A DNA stretch of 11,309 bases from positions 1-11,309 of the forward strand of contig CAMUJQ010000032.1 in the NCBI GenBank assembly GCA_947089305.1. The letters are read 5' to 3'. Source of the stretch: an uncultured Clostridia bacterium. Its GTDB lineage: Bacteria > Bacillota > Clostridia > Christensenellales > UBA1242. Of the stretch, positions 1-7,342 are shown piece after piece. The position numbers were made by a program, and so were the translations under genes. The notes under the pieces were generated by a model. It saw only the letters and a program-made list of their open reading frames with translations. It ran no database searches and was not told the DNA's origin. The number at the start of each line of letters is the position of its first letter. Positions within the stretch are counted from its first letter, which is position 1.

Positions 1-1
1 G

Positions 2-3000
2 GCTTTTCTTCCTAATGAAACTAGTGCAAAACAAAAGTTTGCTTTCACTTTACCTGTTCCAAATGTTTTATTGTCTAAAAATAAAGATGAGGTAAAAGAA
101 GGTACACTTGAAATTAAGGTAACAAGCCCAAGTGGAAAAAATGTTTTAACTTATGCTAGTGGTAATACTTACACAACTGATGACGAATATAATGATAAAG
201 TTGAAGCTTATGATTATAATGGTGGAAAAGTATTTAAAGTTAATACTCGTGAAGATGAAATTGGTATTTATAAAGTAACATATAAATTTAATGACGGAAC
301 TGAAGAAAACAACGCAATTGAACAAACTTATGATATTCAAAATAGAAAGTCAACTGAGTTCACTCCAGATGATGAAGATGATAGAGTTCTTTCTGCAACT
401 TTAGAAGGAACAGGTGTTCCTACTAAAGCTTCTATTGGTAGCGAAGTTAAAATTCCTACACCTAAAGTTACTAACACAAAAAATACTAGTGAAACTGTAG
501 ATTTTAGAACTGAAATGTCCGTTTGTTTTGTTGACCCTAATACTGGTGTTGAATACCAAGTTGAAGAAGGTAAAACAAGTGAACAAGGAAGAACAGATAT
601 TTCTGATGACTTTACATTTATACCAACTAGAAAAGGCGGGTATAGAGTTTATTATAAAGTTTTTGATGCTTATGGTAATGAAACAAGAAGAAGTGCTCAC
701 TTAATAGCAAACGTTAGCGATAGTGAAGCTCCAGAAGTTAAATTTGTTGAAGACTACAAAGTAGAAAGCGATGGCACCGTAACTGATGAAACAGTTGCTA
801 AAATTAAAGATGGCGCACACTTATTGCCAGAACGTGTTAATGAAGGTACATATACAGCTAAATATTACAATGGTGGAGAAGATAGCAAAGAATATAAAGG
901 TAAAATTGTTTTACCAGCTGTTTATGCAATTGATAATGCTGCAAGTTATAAAGATATCACATTAAAAAGAACAGTTAAAATTAAGAGTGGTTCATTTGAT
1001 AATGGATTAACAATGTTTACTGTTGCTGACGAATGGAAAAAACAAAATCGTAATGATGATAAATCTGAAAAAGAATATCCTGGTGAAAATAGTGCAGTTG
1101 AAATTTTACTTGAAAAAGCTGGTGAATACACAATTGAATATTCTGCAAACGATGGTTCAAGAACAGCTTATGCTAGTTATACTGTAACAGTTAAAGGAAG
1201 TGAAGAAGATGATGAACTTCCTAACTTTGACCCACTTAAAGTTCCATATTCTTATAAACCTGGTGCTGAAATTAAATTTAGCAAACCTACAGCTGTAGAC
1301 AATATTGATACACGCGTTTTAGTTGAAACAAGATATTTCTTTGCTAAAGATGCAGGTGTATATAAAAATGAAGCTACAGAAATGACTGATGATTTCTTAG
1401 AAGAATTTAGAAAACTTAGAGAACCAAGTAATAGATCTATTGATTTTGGAACTAAAGACAAAGATGACACTGCTAATTATTACATTGATACAAATGAAGC
1501 AACAGATAATCTTTATATTGTAACAATTGCAACAGACTATTATAATCGTTCTGTTGTAGGAAAAACTGAGGGTGATACAAGAACACCTAAAATTAATGTT
1601 ATGGTTACAGTAATTAAGCCAGATGCTAGTGTTAATGATAAAGACGCTGTTGTAGCTGGGGAATTTACAAGTACAGTTCCAAGCAGTCCAGATAAAATTG
1701 GTTATTACAATACTTCAACTCAAAATTTTGAGAATGTTCATCAACATTATGAAGTTCAATTGCCAAGTCTAAAATTTACAGATAAAGAAGATGATAACTT
1801 TGATATTACAGTTTATGTATCTGAAATGACAGATGAGGGCTTAGTTGGAAGAACAGAAATAAGTTCATCTATTAAAAATGGAGAAGATTCTGATTTTGTA
1901 GATGGAAATTATGTTAGAACAGTTAATGGTGGAAAATTTGTTCCAGCTAAAGCTGCAAAATATTTGGTTACTTATGTGGCAGTTGATGCTGGTGGCCATG
2001 TTACAAGTGTATCTATTCCTATGATTGCAAAAGATACTGAAAAACCAAGTATTATTCCACAAGGTTACAAAGAAACAATGGAACTTGGCGAAAGTCAAGA
2101 ATTCTATCAAGCAGTAATTACAGATAACGGCGAAAGAGTTTATAACCCTCAAGATGTTGTTATGTTCATGGTTGATTATGGCGATGATAGACCAGAAGGT
2201 GTTAACCCTACAAACGCTGGTTTTAATGCTAGAGCCAAAACCTTTACTCCAAAGGCAATTGGTGAATATCACTTTAAATTTAGTTATAAAGATGCTGCAG
2301 GCAATGTTGGCGAAAGCGATTTAATTAAAATTACAGTTCAAGATACAATAAAACCTACAATTTATTTCAGAAATTTAACAAGTAATAATAAAGGTGTTAA
2401 TATTAATACTAATACAAATACTTATAGTTATCCAGATTTAGAAGCTGTTGATAACAGTAAATCTGAATATAAGCCAATTTATGTATCTAATTTCTATGCT
2501 GAAGATAATGATAAAGATTCTAAACAATTTATTAGTTATAGCTTTAGTGTTAAGAAAGATGGTACTCAAATTTGGACTGAAGGTGAAGTTAGTAAAGGTG
2601 GAGATTTAAGTTTCACTCCTGGAAGAGCTAAGAGTGATTATGGTGTTTCTGCTAACGGAACTTATGAAGTAACTTACACAGCTACTGATAGAAATAACAA
2701 TGTTCAATCTTTAACCTTTAGTATTAAAGTTGGCGATGTTGAAAAACCTACAATTCACTTTACTGGAACTGATGCTCAAAATAAAGCAAACAAACCAAGT
2801 GGAGAATATGAATTAAATAATAAAGGTGTGTTTGAACTTAAAATTGATAGTTCAAAAATTATAGCTAAAGATGATAGCGATAAATTTGCTTCAAGTAACG
2901 CAAATGATGATGGCTCATTCAAAGCTATTACAGTTTATCTTTCTGGACCACAAGGTGAAGTTAAAAACTCTGGTGAAGTTGTAAATGGTGTATATACATT

Positions 3001-3271
3001 TAAAATTGATAAAACTGGGGATTACACTTTAAGATATAGTGTTACTGATGAAGCTGGTAACTACACTAGTGAAACTTATTCTTTCAAAGTTAAAGAAAGA
3101 GAAGGTAAAACAAGTGTTGGAACAATTTTCTGGAGTGTTGCACTTTCAATTCTTGCTCTTTGTGGCTTAGGTGTTGCTATATTCTTCTTATTAAGAGATA
3201 AAAACAACAAAAAAGGCAAAAAAGAAAAGAAAGATAAAAATAAACAAGATGACGATAAAATAGTTGTTTAA
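2..3271 (+). CDS. Large Ig-like multi-module surface protein, C-terminally membrane-anchored (5' partial)
   Basis: The reading frame is open to the left edge with no stop, so this is the last 1089 residues of a longer protein; the first in-frame TTG (position 71) has no convincing ribosome site and is not taken as the start. The protein is built of beta-rich modules marked by a G-x-Y-x-V-x-Y-x-x-x-D-x-x-G-N signature, for example GGYRVYYKVFDAYGN, GEYHFKFSYKDAAGN, GTYEVTYTATDRNNN and GDYTLRYSVTDEAGN. Linkers such as DSEAPE, DTEKPS, DTIKPT and DVEKPT start new modules at fragment residues of about 240, 678, 781 and 912, giving a pitch near 100-130 residues. Residues about 1040-1064 form one hydrophobic helix, followed by a Lys/Asp-rich tail of about 25 residues. 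There is no LPxTG motif, so it is probably tethered by the helix with its modules outside the cell. Module type fits bacterial Ig-like/cadherin-like adhesins or envelope scaffolds; the ligand is unknown. Confidence 0.85.
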   Translation, partial: AFLPNETSAKQKFAFTLPVPNVLLSKNKDEVKEGTLEIKVTSPSGKNVLTYASGNTYTTDDEYNDKVEAYDYNGGKVFKVNTREDEIGIYKVTYKFNDGTEENNAIEQTYDIQNRKSTEFTPDDEDDRVLSATLEGTGVPTKASIGSEVKIPTPKVTNTKNTSETVDFRTEMSVCFVDPNTGVEYQVEEGKTSEQGRTDISDDFTFIPTRKGGYRVYYKVFDAYGNETRRSAHLIANVSDSEAPEVKFVEDYKVESDGTVTDETVAKIKDGAHLLPERVNEGTYTAKYYNGGEDSKEYKGKIVLPAVYAIDNAASYKDITLKRTVKIKSGSFDNGLTMFTVADEWKKQNRNDDKSEKEYPGENSAVEILLEKAGEYTIEYSANDGSRTAYASYTVTVKGSEEDDELPNFDPLKVPYSYKPGAEIKFSKPTAVDNIDTRVLVETRYFFAKDAGVYKNEATEMTDDFLEEFRKLREPSNRSIDFGTKDKDDTANYYIDTNEATDNLYIVTIATDYYNRSVVGKTEGDTRTPKINVMVTVIKPDASVNDKDAVVAGEFTSTVPSSPDKIGYYNTSTQNFENVHQHYEVQLPSLKFTDKEDDNFDITVYVSEMTDEGLVGRTEISSSIKNGEDSDFVDGNYVRTVNGGKFVPAKAAKYLVTYVAVDAGGHVTSVSIPMIAKDTEKPSIIPQGYKETMELGESQEFYQAVITDNGERVYNPQDVVMFMVDYGDDRPEGVNPTNAGFNARAKTFTPKAIGEYHFKFSYKDAAGNVGESDLIKITVQDTIKPTIYFRNLTSNNKGVNINTNTNTYSYPDLEAVDNSKSEYKPIYVSNFYAEDNDKDSKQFISYSFSVKKDGTQIWTEGEVSKGGDLSFTPGRAKSDYGVSANGTYEVTYTATDRNNNVQSLTFSIKVGDVEKPTIHFTGTDAQNKANKPSGEYELNNKGVFELKIDSSKIIAKDDSDKFASSNANDDGSFKAITVYLSGPQGEVKNSGEVVNGVYTFKIDKTGDYTLRYSVTDEAGNYTSETYSFKVKEREGKTSVGTIFWSVALSILALCGLGVAIFFLLRDKNNKKGKKEKKDKNKQDDDKIVV

Positions 3272-3277
3272 TAATAT

Positions 3278-3310
3278 AAAAAAACCGAAGTTTAATATTT
3301 CGGTTTTTTT
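3278..3310 (+). terminator. Intrinsic terminator after the surface protein gene
   Basis: A perfect 12-bp stem (AAAAAAACCGAA pairing with TTCGGTTTTTTT) with a 9-nt loop begins 6 nt after the TAA stop. The T-tract forms part of the stem, and the A-tract on the other side means it could also stop transcription from the opposite strand. Confidence 0.9.
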
Positions 3311-3584
3311 ACTTATATAGAAAAGTGGGAAAAAGAGTTTTAGGTATCAATTAAAGGCTGTAGTTATTTTACCAGTTTATACTTTTCTATGCTAGAAGTT
3401 GATTCAAAAGGTTTGGAGAATTAAAATTACCCAAATCTCTTAAAAGACTTACTTTATGAAAGTACGTAAATATTGGGTATTGTGTCACTTTTTTAAATTA
3501 TAAAATGGCTTAAAAAATTTTAAGTCAAATTACTTTTCTTAATATATAAAGATTTTTTAAATGAGATTTTTATTTAAAAATGTA
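3311..3584. other. Non-coding intergenic region with several inverted repeats
   Basis: No convincing gene is visible. Seen directly: TACCCAA (3428-3434) can pair with TTGGGTA (3473-3479), enclosing a small hairpin TACTTT-ATG-AAAGTA. The same CCAAA (3431-3435) can instead pair with TTTGG (3412-3416), so the two folds exclude each other. A near-palindrome covers 3507-3526, and an all-AT palindrome (ATTTTTA-TT-TAAAAAT) covers 3566-3581, just upstream of the next promoter. No known riboswitch or RNA family was recognised. Confidence 0.5.
3399..3427 (+). promoter_or_regulatory. Weak candidate sigma-A promoter inside the intergenic region
   Basis: TTGATT (3399-3404), a 17-bp spacer and TAAAAT (3422-3427) would start RNA near 3434. 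No gene with a ribosome site follows directly, so it would make a small RNA or a second, longer leader for the Ppx-like gene. In DNA this AT-rich such matches occur by chance. Confidence 0.25.
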
Positions 3585-3612
3585 TTGCAAAATAAATATT
3601 TTGTGGTATAAT
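3585..3612 (+). promoter_or_regulatory. Extended -10 sigma-A promoter for the Ppx-like/MreB-like operon
   Basis: TTGCAA (3585-3590), a 16-bp spacer and a perfect TATAAT (3607-3612) preceded by TGG (extended -10). Transcription should begin near 3619, leaving a leader of about 35 nt. The AT-only tract just upstream could act as an UP element. Confidence 0.75.
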
Positions 3613-3642
3613 ATGTTATCTAATAAAACTAGTTAAGTTTGT

Positions 3643-3647
3643 GGAGG
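3643..3647 (+). promoter_or_regulatory. Shine-Dalgarno site fixing the Ppx-like start
   Basis: GGAGG lies 6 nt before the ATG at 3654. An in-frame TTG at 3639 lies upstream of this site and would leave it inside the coding sequence, so ATG 3654 is the start. Confidence 0.85.
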
Positions 3648-3653
3648 AAATAT

Positions 3654-5162
3654 ATGAAAACTTTTGCACTGATAGAAATTGCAAGCAGTTATGTTAAAAT
3701 GACAATTGCTAATATTCAAGGGGAGTTTTTTAATGTAGTTGACGAAATTGTTGACTATGTAAAACTTGCTGAAGATGTTAATATAGATGGATTTTTAAAA
3801 CCAAATAGAATTAATGAGACTTTAACAATTCTTAAAGGATATAAAAAATTAGCAGAAAGCTATAAAGTAGAAGAATACTTGGTTGTGGCAGGTTATGCTG
3901 TTAGAGAAGCAAAAAATCAAAAGAGTTTTATGGATGAAGTGGCTTCTCAAATTGGACTTAAAGTTAAGCTTTTAACTGAACAAGAAGAAGTTAACGGAGT
4001 TTATACAGCTTGTATTAATACATTAGATGTTCCAAAAGCATTATTAATTGATATTGAAGCTGAAAGCACTGTTTTAGCTGTTTATGTTAGAAGAAATGTT
4101 TTATATGAAAAAATATTTCCATTTGGAGCAAACACTTTAACTAAGTTGTTTGAAGGTGAAGACGTTTTAAAACAAAACGAACAAATTTACAATCATTTAT
4201 TGAAATCTTTAAAAGAAATTCAAGAACTTGAACTTATTGAGCCTGAATTTCAAATTGTTGGCGCAGGCAATGCCTTTGAAAGTTTTGCTAAACTTGTTAG
4301 AGGAGTTAAGAAATATCCACTTGACCTTAATCATGGTTTAGTTTCAACTAAAAAAGATATTGAAACTGTTTTCAATTTTATTAAAGGCCTAGATATTTCT
4401 AAAAAGAAAAAGTTGCGTGGTATTTCTGAAGATAGGGCTGATGTGGTATCTGCAATTATTGCTATGATTAAGGCAACAGCTGATGTTTGTCATAATGCTG
4501 AAACTTTGGTTACAAGTAGTTATGGTTTAAGTTATGGTTTGCTATTAAATATTGCTAATTTGTCTACAACTGAAAAACCTATAACTGATATTTTAGGCAA
4601 TAGTTTAGAACGTCAATATATTTTTAATGAAACTAGCAGAACAAATAGTGAACATGTGTATGAACTTAGCATGCTGTTATTTAAACAACTTAGAGTTTTA
4701 CATAAATTACCTAGAACTTATATTAAAAGTTTACGTGCAGCAAGCTTTATGCATGATGCGGGAACAAGAATTAATTTTGTTAATCATACTAGAAACTGTT
4801 TTGATATTGTTTTAAATGAGCAAGTTTTTGGTTTAACTCATCGTGAACTTTTAGTGGCAGCTTTTATTGCAAGTTCTCAAAATTTGAATGATTTTAATTT
4901 AGCTGAATTTGTTAAATATCGTGATATTCTAACTGAAGAAGATTTAGTTGCGGTTAAAAAAATGGCTGTTGTTGTTTCTATTGCTGAAGCTTTAGATAGA
5001 TGTAGTACGGGAGCAGTTAAAGATATTAATTGTGATATTTTAGGGGATAGTGTTATTTTAAAAGCAATTGCTGAAACTGATGTATCATTTGAAATTAAAG
5101 AAGCCACAAAATATGCGCAGGACTTTTTAAGAGCTTTCGGTAAAAATATTGAAATTTTATAA
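3654..5162 (+). CDS. Ppx/GppA-like protein with C-terminal HD domain, degenerate active site
   Basis: This 502-residue protein has the plan of exopolyphosphatase/guanosine pentaphosphatase: an N-terminal ASKHA (actin-like) pair and a C-terminal HD helical domain. Family landmarks seen are VVAGYAVREAKN (residues 77-88; family form near ATSAxREAxN), an acidic stretch TEQEE (108-112) where the catalytic Glu sits, FPFGA (near lplGa), and in the HD part H334, MHDAG (H367-D368) and NHTRN (H378). The two phosphate loops are eroded: the first, normally DxGSNS, reads EIASSY (8-13); the second, normally DIGGGSTEL, reads DIEAESTVL (133-141), losing its glycines and the STE glutamate. Known relatives hydrolyse polyphosphate or pppGpp; the lost residues suggest altered or absent catalysis, perhaps a binding or regulatory role. 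The length matches long Ppx proteins with an HD domain. It is first in a two-gene unit with the MreB-like gene 13 nt downstream. Confidence 0.85.
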   Translation: MKTFALIEIASSYVKMTIANIQGEFFNVVDEIVDYVKLAEDVNIDGFLKPNRINETLTILKGYKKLAESYKVEEYLVVAGYAVREAKNQKSFMDEVASQIGLKVKLLTEQEEVNGVYTACINTLDVPKALLIDIEAESTVLAVYVRRNVLYEKIFPFGANTLTKLFEGEDVLKQNEQIYNHLLKSLKEIQELELIEPEFQIVGAGNAFESFAKLVRGVKKYPLDLNHGLVSTKKDIETVFNFIKGLDISKKKKLRGISEDRADVVSAIIAMIKATADVCHNAETLVTSSYGLSYGLLLNIANLSTTEKPITDILGNSLERQYIFNETSRTNSEHVYELSMLLFKQLRVLHKLPRTYIKSLRAASFMHDAGTRINFVNHTRNCFDIVLNEQVFGLTHRELLVAAFIASSQNLNDFNLAEFVKYRDILTEEDLVAVKKMAVVVSIAEALDRCSTGAVKDINCDILGDSVILKAIAETDVSFEIKEATKYAQDFLRAFGKNIEIL

Positions 5163-5163
5163 G

Positions 5164-5169
5164 AAGGGG
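5164..5169 (+). promoter_or_regulatory. Shine-Dalgarno site fixing the MreB-like GTG start
   Basis: AAGGGG lies immediately after the TAA of the preceding gene and 6 nt before GTG 5176. A TTG at 5149 in the same frame overlaps the upstream gene and would place this site inside the coding sequence. Confidence 0.8.
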
Positions 5170-5175
5170 CGAAAA

Positions 5176-6174
5176 GTGAAAAAGCACGAAATTGCCGTTA
5201 GTTTTGGAAGTAGTGAAACAGTAATCTTTTTAAAAGGTGCTGGTATTGTTTTAAGAGAAGCTACTTTAGCTATGCGTCAAAACAATGGGAGTTGGATTTT
5301 TGGAAATACTGCAAAAGACCAGCTAAGCAAAAAAGGTAGCATGGTTACTTTTATTAACCCAATAGTAAATGGCGCAGTACAAGATGAGGAAATTGCTAGT
5401 GCATTCTTAACATTTTGTTTAAATAAAATTATTGGAAGAGGGATTTTTGAACCTTCTATTAAGGCAATGTTTTTAGTTCCTTGTGGTTTAAATTTAAAGG
5501 AACGCTCAACTTTAAAAAATGTTGCTTATAAAAGTGGCATTACAGAAGTTGTTTTTATACCAAATGTCATTGCAATTAAATTTGGTTATGGCTTACCAGC
5601 TTACAATAAAGACACATGCATTGTGTGTGATATTGGGGGTGGAAAAACTGATATTGGAATTGTTTCATCAACTCAACTTTTAGGCGGAGTTACGCTTGGA
5701 ATTGGTGGAAAAGCAATGGACTTTGCTATTACTAAGTATATTGAAAGAAGTTATGAACTTAAGATTTCAGATAGAACGGCAGAAGAATTAAAAATTGAAA
5801 TTGGAAGTTTATACGAAAGTGATAAAAGTAGTTTTGAAGTTTCTGGGTTTGAAGTTAATACTAGAATGCCACATACTGAAGTTTTATATTCAAGCGATGT
5901 AAAGTGTAGTGTTGAAGAATTTTATAATGAAATTATAAATCAAATAGATAATTTAATAAAAAGTATTGGGATTGATATTTCAGAAGATTTGCTTAATAAT
6001 GGAATTTTGTTAGCTGGTGGCGGAAGCAATATAAGCGGTCTTGATAAGGTTATTAAAACTAAATTAGGTTTAAAAGTTTCTCTTAGTGAAGACCCTGAAA
6101 ATGTAAATATGCTTGGTGCAAAACAAATTTTGGCTAGTCCTGAATTTGAAAAACAAATATTGGCAGATAATTAA
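5176..6174 (+). CDS. Divergent MreB-family actin-like protein
   Basis: The 332-residue product matches MreB in length and in order of landmarks. GIVLREATLAM resembles the MreB GIVLxEPSVVA stretch, and the LVPCGLNLKERSTLKN segment matches the MreB 'vPsgit..ErraV' helix. DIGGGKTDIGIVS (D152-D159) is the second phosphate loop, DRTAEELKIEIGS matches the 'ertAE.iKi.iGsa' region, and GILLAGGG (276-283) is the adenosine motif. Two sites are unusual. The first phosphate loop, DLGTANT in MreB, reads SFGSSET, losing the Asp. The EEPMAAAIGAGLP segment reads as IPNVIAIKFGYGLP, losing the acidic pair near the nucleotide. MreB forms membrane-bound ATP-dependent filaments that guide wall synthesis; these changes suggest altered nucleotide turnover. 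The GTG start is chosen from the AAGGGG site 6 nt upstream. It is co-transcribed with the Ppx-like gene; mreC and mreD do not follow. Alternatives are an Mbl-type paralog or another actin-like filament protein. Confidence 0.82.
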   Translation: MKKHEIAVSFGSSETVIFLKGAGIVLREATLAMRQNNGSWIFGNTAKDQLSKKGSMVTFINPIVNGAVQDEEIASAFLTFCLNKIIGRGIFEPSIKAMFLVPCGLNLKERSTLKNVAYKSGITEVVFIPNVIAIKFGYGLPAYNKDTCIVCDIGGGKTDIGIVSSTQLLGGVTLGIGGKAMDFAITKYIERSYELKISDRTAEELKIEIGSLYESDKSSFEVSGFEVNTRMPHTEVLYSSDVKCSVEEFYNEIINQIDNLIKSIGIDISEDLLNNGILLAGGGSNISGLDKVIKTKLGLKVSLSEDPENVNMLGAKQILASPEFEKQILADN

Positions 6175-6198
6175 CGAACAGTTCTTGTTCGTTTTTTT
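6173..6198 (+). terminator. Intrinsic terminator overlapping the MreB-like stop codon
   Basis: An 8-bp perfect stem (AACGAACA pairing with TGTTCGTT) with a 5-nt loop runs straight into a T-tract. Its first two bases are the AA of the TAA stop, so termination is very tight to the end of the gene and separates this unit from minD. Confidence 0.88.
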
Positions 6199-6274
6199 GT
6201 TTATTACATATTTCTAATAAAAGTAACAAAAGAATATATTTTTTTTGACTTTGTATAAGTTAAAATTTTTTTAT

Positions 6275-6280
6275 AGGAGG
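6275..6280 (+). promoter_or_regulatory. Strong Shine-Dalgarno site of minD
   Basis: AGGAGG, a near-perfect anti-16S match, lies 6 nt before ATG 6287 and rules out the in-frame TTG at 6245. It is the strongest ribosome site in the window. Confidence 0.88.
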
Positions 6281-6286
6281 CGAAAA

Positions 6287-7045
6287 ATGGCACGAAAAAT
6301 TGTTATAACTTCGGGGAAAGGTGGCGTTGGGAAAACAACTATTTGTGCAGGGTTAGGTAGAGCATTAGCAAAAGTTGGCACAAAAGTTTGCATGATAGAT
6401 TTAGATACACAACTTAACAATTTGGATTGTGCACTAGGTGTAGAAAATAAAGTTGTTTTTGATATAGTTGATGTTGTAAGTGGTCGAGTGCGCTGTACTC
6501 AAGCAATTCTCAAAATTTGCGATAATTTATTTTTATTGCCTTCTTGTCAAGGTTTTTTAAGCAATGCTTTAACTAAAGAAAAGCTTAGTAAAATATTTAA
6601 TATATTAGATGAAATTTTTGAAGTTATTTTAATTGATTCTCCAGCAGGGTTAGAAGAGGGCTTTTTAAAAGCAATTAATAATGCAAGTGAGTCTATTATT
6701 GTTGCTGCACCTCATATATATTCTATTAGAGATGCTTCAAAAACTTTAAGGGTATTAAAAGAAAATGGTATTGAATTAAATTATCTTGTTATCAATAGAG
6801 CTAGAGGAGATCTTGAGTTGTCGGGAGAGGAAATTTTGCCTGTAAATGCGGCAGAACTTATAAACGCTAAACTTATTGGAGTTATTCCTGATGAAGATGA
6901 AATTGCTTTAAATGGTTCTATATATTGTGAACCATTTGATATATTGGCTGAAAATTTATTATGTGGAGGTAATCAAATTTTCGACGCAACAAAAAAATAT
7001 AAAGGTTTAATAGGAAAAATTAAAAGGGTATTTAAAAGGGCATAA
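6287..7045 (+). CDS. minD: Septum site-determining ATPase MinD
   Basis: MinD is a membrane-cycling ATPase that, with MinC, keeps FtsZ rings away from the poles. The 252-residue product shows the deviant Walker A GKGGVGKTT at residues 10-18 (signature Lys11, Lys16), switch I acids D38 and D40, NLD following, the LIDSPAG Walker B/switch II, NRARGD near the base-binding position, and LIGVIPDEDEIA. The tail KGLIGKIKRVFKRA is a typical basic amphipathic membrane-targeting helix. The DADIGLRNLD stretch of most MinD proteins is here DLDTQLNNLD, a mild divergence. A terminator upstream implies its own promoter in 6199-6270; TATAAG at 6254-6259 is a possible -10, but no good -35 goes with it. minE follows after 2 nt, so the two are translationally coupled. 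The usual upstream partner minC is not next to it. Confidence 0.96.
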   Translation: MARKIVITSGKGGVGKTTICAGLGRALAKVGTKVCMIDLDTQLNNLDCALGVENKVVFDIVDVVSGRVRCTQAILKICDNLFLLPSCQGFLSNALTKEKLSKIFNILDEIFEVILIDSPAGLEEGFLKAINNASESIIVAAPHIYSIRDASKTLRVLKENGIELNYLVINRARGDLELSGEEILPVNAAELINAKLIGVIPDEDEIALNGSIYCEPFDILAENLLCGGNQIFDATKKYKGLIGKIKRVFKRA

Positions 7046-7047
7046 TT

Positions 7048-7281
7048 ATGCAAAGTAATAGAGAACAAAGAATTTTTGAATGTTTGAATTTTGATAAAAA
7101 GAAAAATCCAGAAGGCTTAAATGAACTTTTAAAAAGTGATTTATTAAAAACATTAAATAATTATTTTGAGGTTAATGAAAATAATTTTGTTATCAAAATT
7201 GATGTTTTAGATGATGGAACTTATAGCCTAAAAGCTGTTGCAAAGGCTGATTCTATTAAACCATTGAACTTTTTAAGGTAA
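7048..7281 (+). CDS. minE: MinE-like cell division topological specificity factor (divergent)
   Basis: The product is 77 residues, slightly shorter than the usual 80-90. The stretch L25-L28 through D31LLKTLNNYFEVNENNFVIKID fits the MinE pattern 'LpqLrkDIleVIckYvqid...v.v.le', the dimerising beta/alpha topological specificity domain. The N-terminal part (REQRIFECLNFDKKKN) is short and weakly conserved compared with the anti-MinCD/membrane helix of E. coli MinE. MinE stimulates MinD ATPase and releases it from the membrane. Position 2 nt after minD supports the call strongly. The ribosome site is modest, AAAGGG inside the end of minD. No terminator follows before the next promoter. Confidence 0.8.
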   Translation: MQSNREQRIFECLNFDKKKNPEGLNELLKSDLLKTLNNYFEVNENNFVIKIDVLDDGTYSLKAVAKADSIKPLNFLR

Positions 7282-7306
7282 ATTTGTCGAAAATTTGTAA
7301 AAATAC

Positions 7307-7335
7307 TTGATTTTGTTTTATTTACTATATATAAT
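7307..7335 (+). promoter_or_regulatory. Consensus-like sigma-A promoter placed for a near-leaderless transcript
   Basis: TTGATT (7307-7312), an ideal 17-bp spacer and a perfect TATAAT (7330-7335). The expected start point is about 7342, 0-1 nt before ATG 7343. Some read-through from minDE is also possible, as nothing terminates that unit. Confidence 0.75.
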
Positions 7336-7342
7336 AGATATT

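Noticed and set aside
71..73. TTG as the start of the large surface protein
   Set aside because: The frame is open to the left edge, the upstream residues look coding, and neither a ribosome site nor a signal peptide follows this TTG.
146..2272. Reverse-strand open frames at 146-340, 401-700, 946-1131, 1252-1470 and 1865-2272
   Set aside because: They lie antisense to the long surface protein gene, their composition (Ile, Ser, Phe and Asn runs) is that of reversed AT-rich codons, and they lack ribosome sites.
3456..3503. 15-codon frame in the intergenic region that could be a leader peptide
   Set aside because: It has no ribosome site, and its ATG is the loop of a small hairpin; chance frames of this size are common.
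3507..3526. Near-palindrome as an intrinsic terminator
   Set aside because: The stem is nearly all A:T and is followed by AAATTAC, not a T-tract.
4627..4815. Short + strand frame inside the Ppx-like gene
   Set aside because: It lies in another frame within the conserved HD domain region, has no own ribosome site and reads as low-quality protein.
6245..6250. TTGACT as the -35 box of a minD promoter
   Set aside because: No acceptable -10 lies 15-19 bp downstream; that stretch is a T-run leading into the ribosome site.
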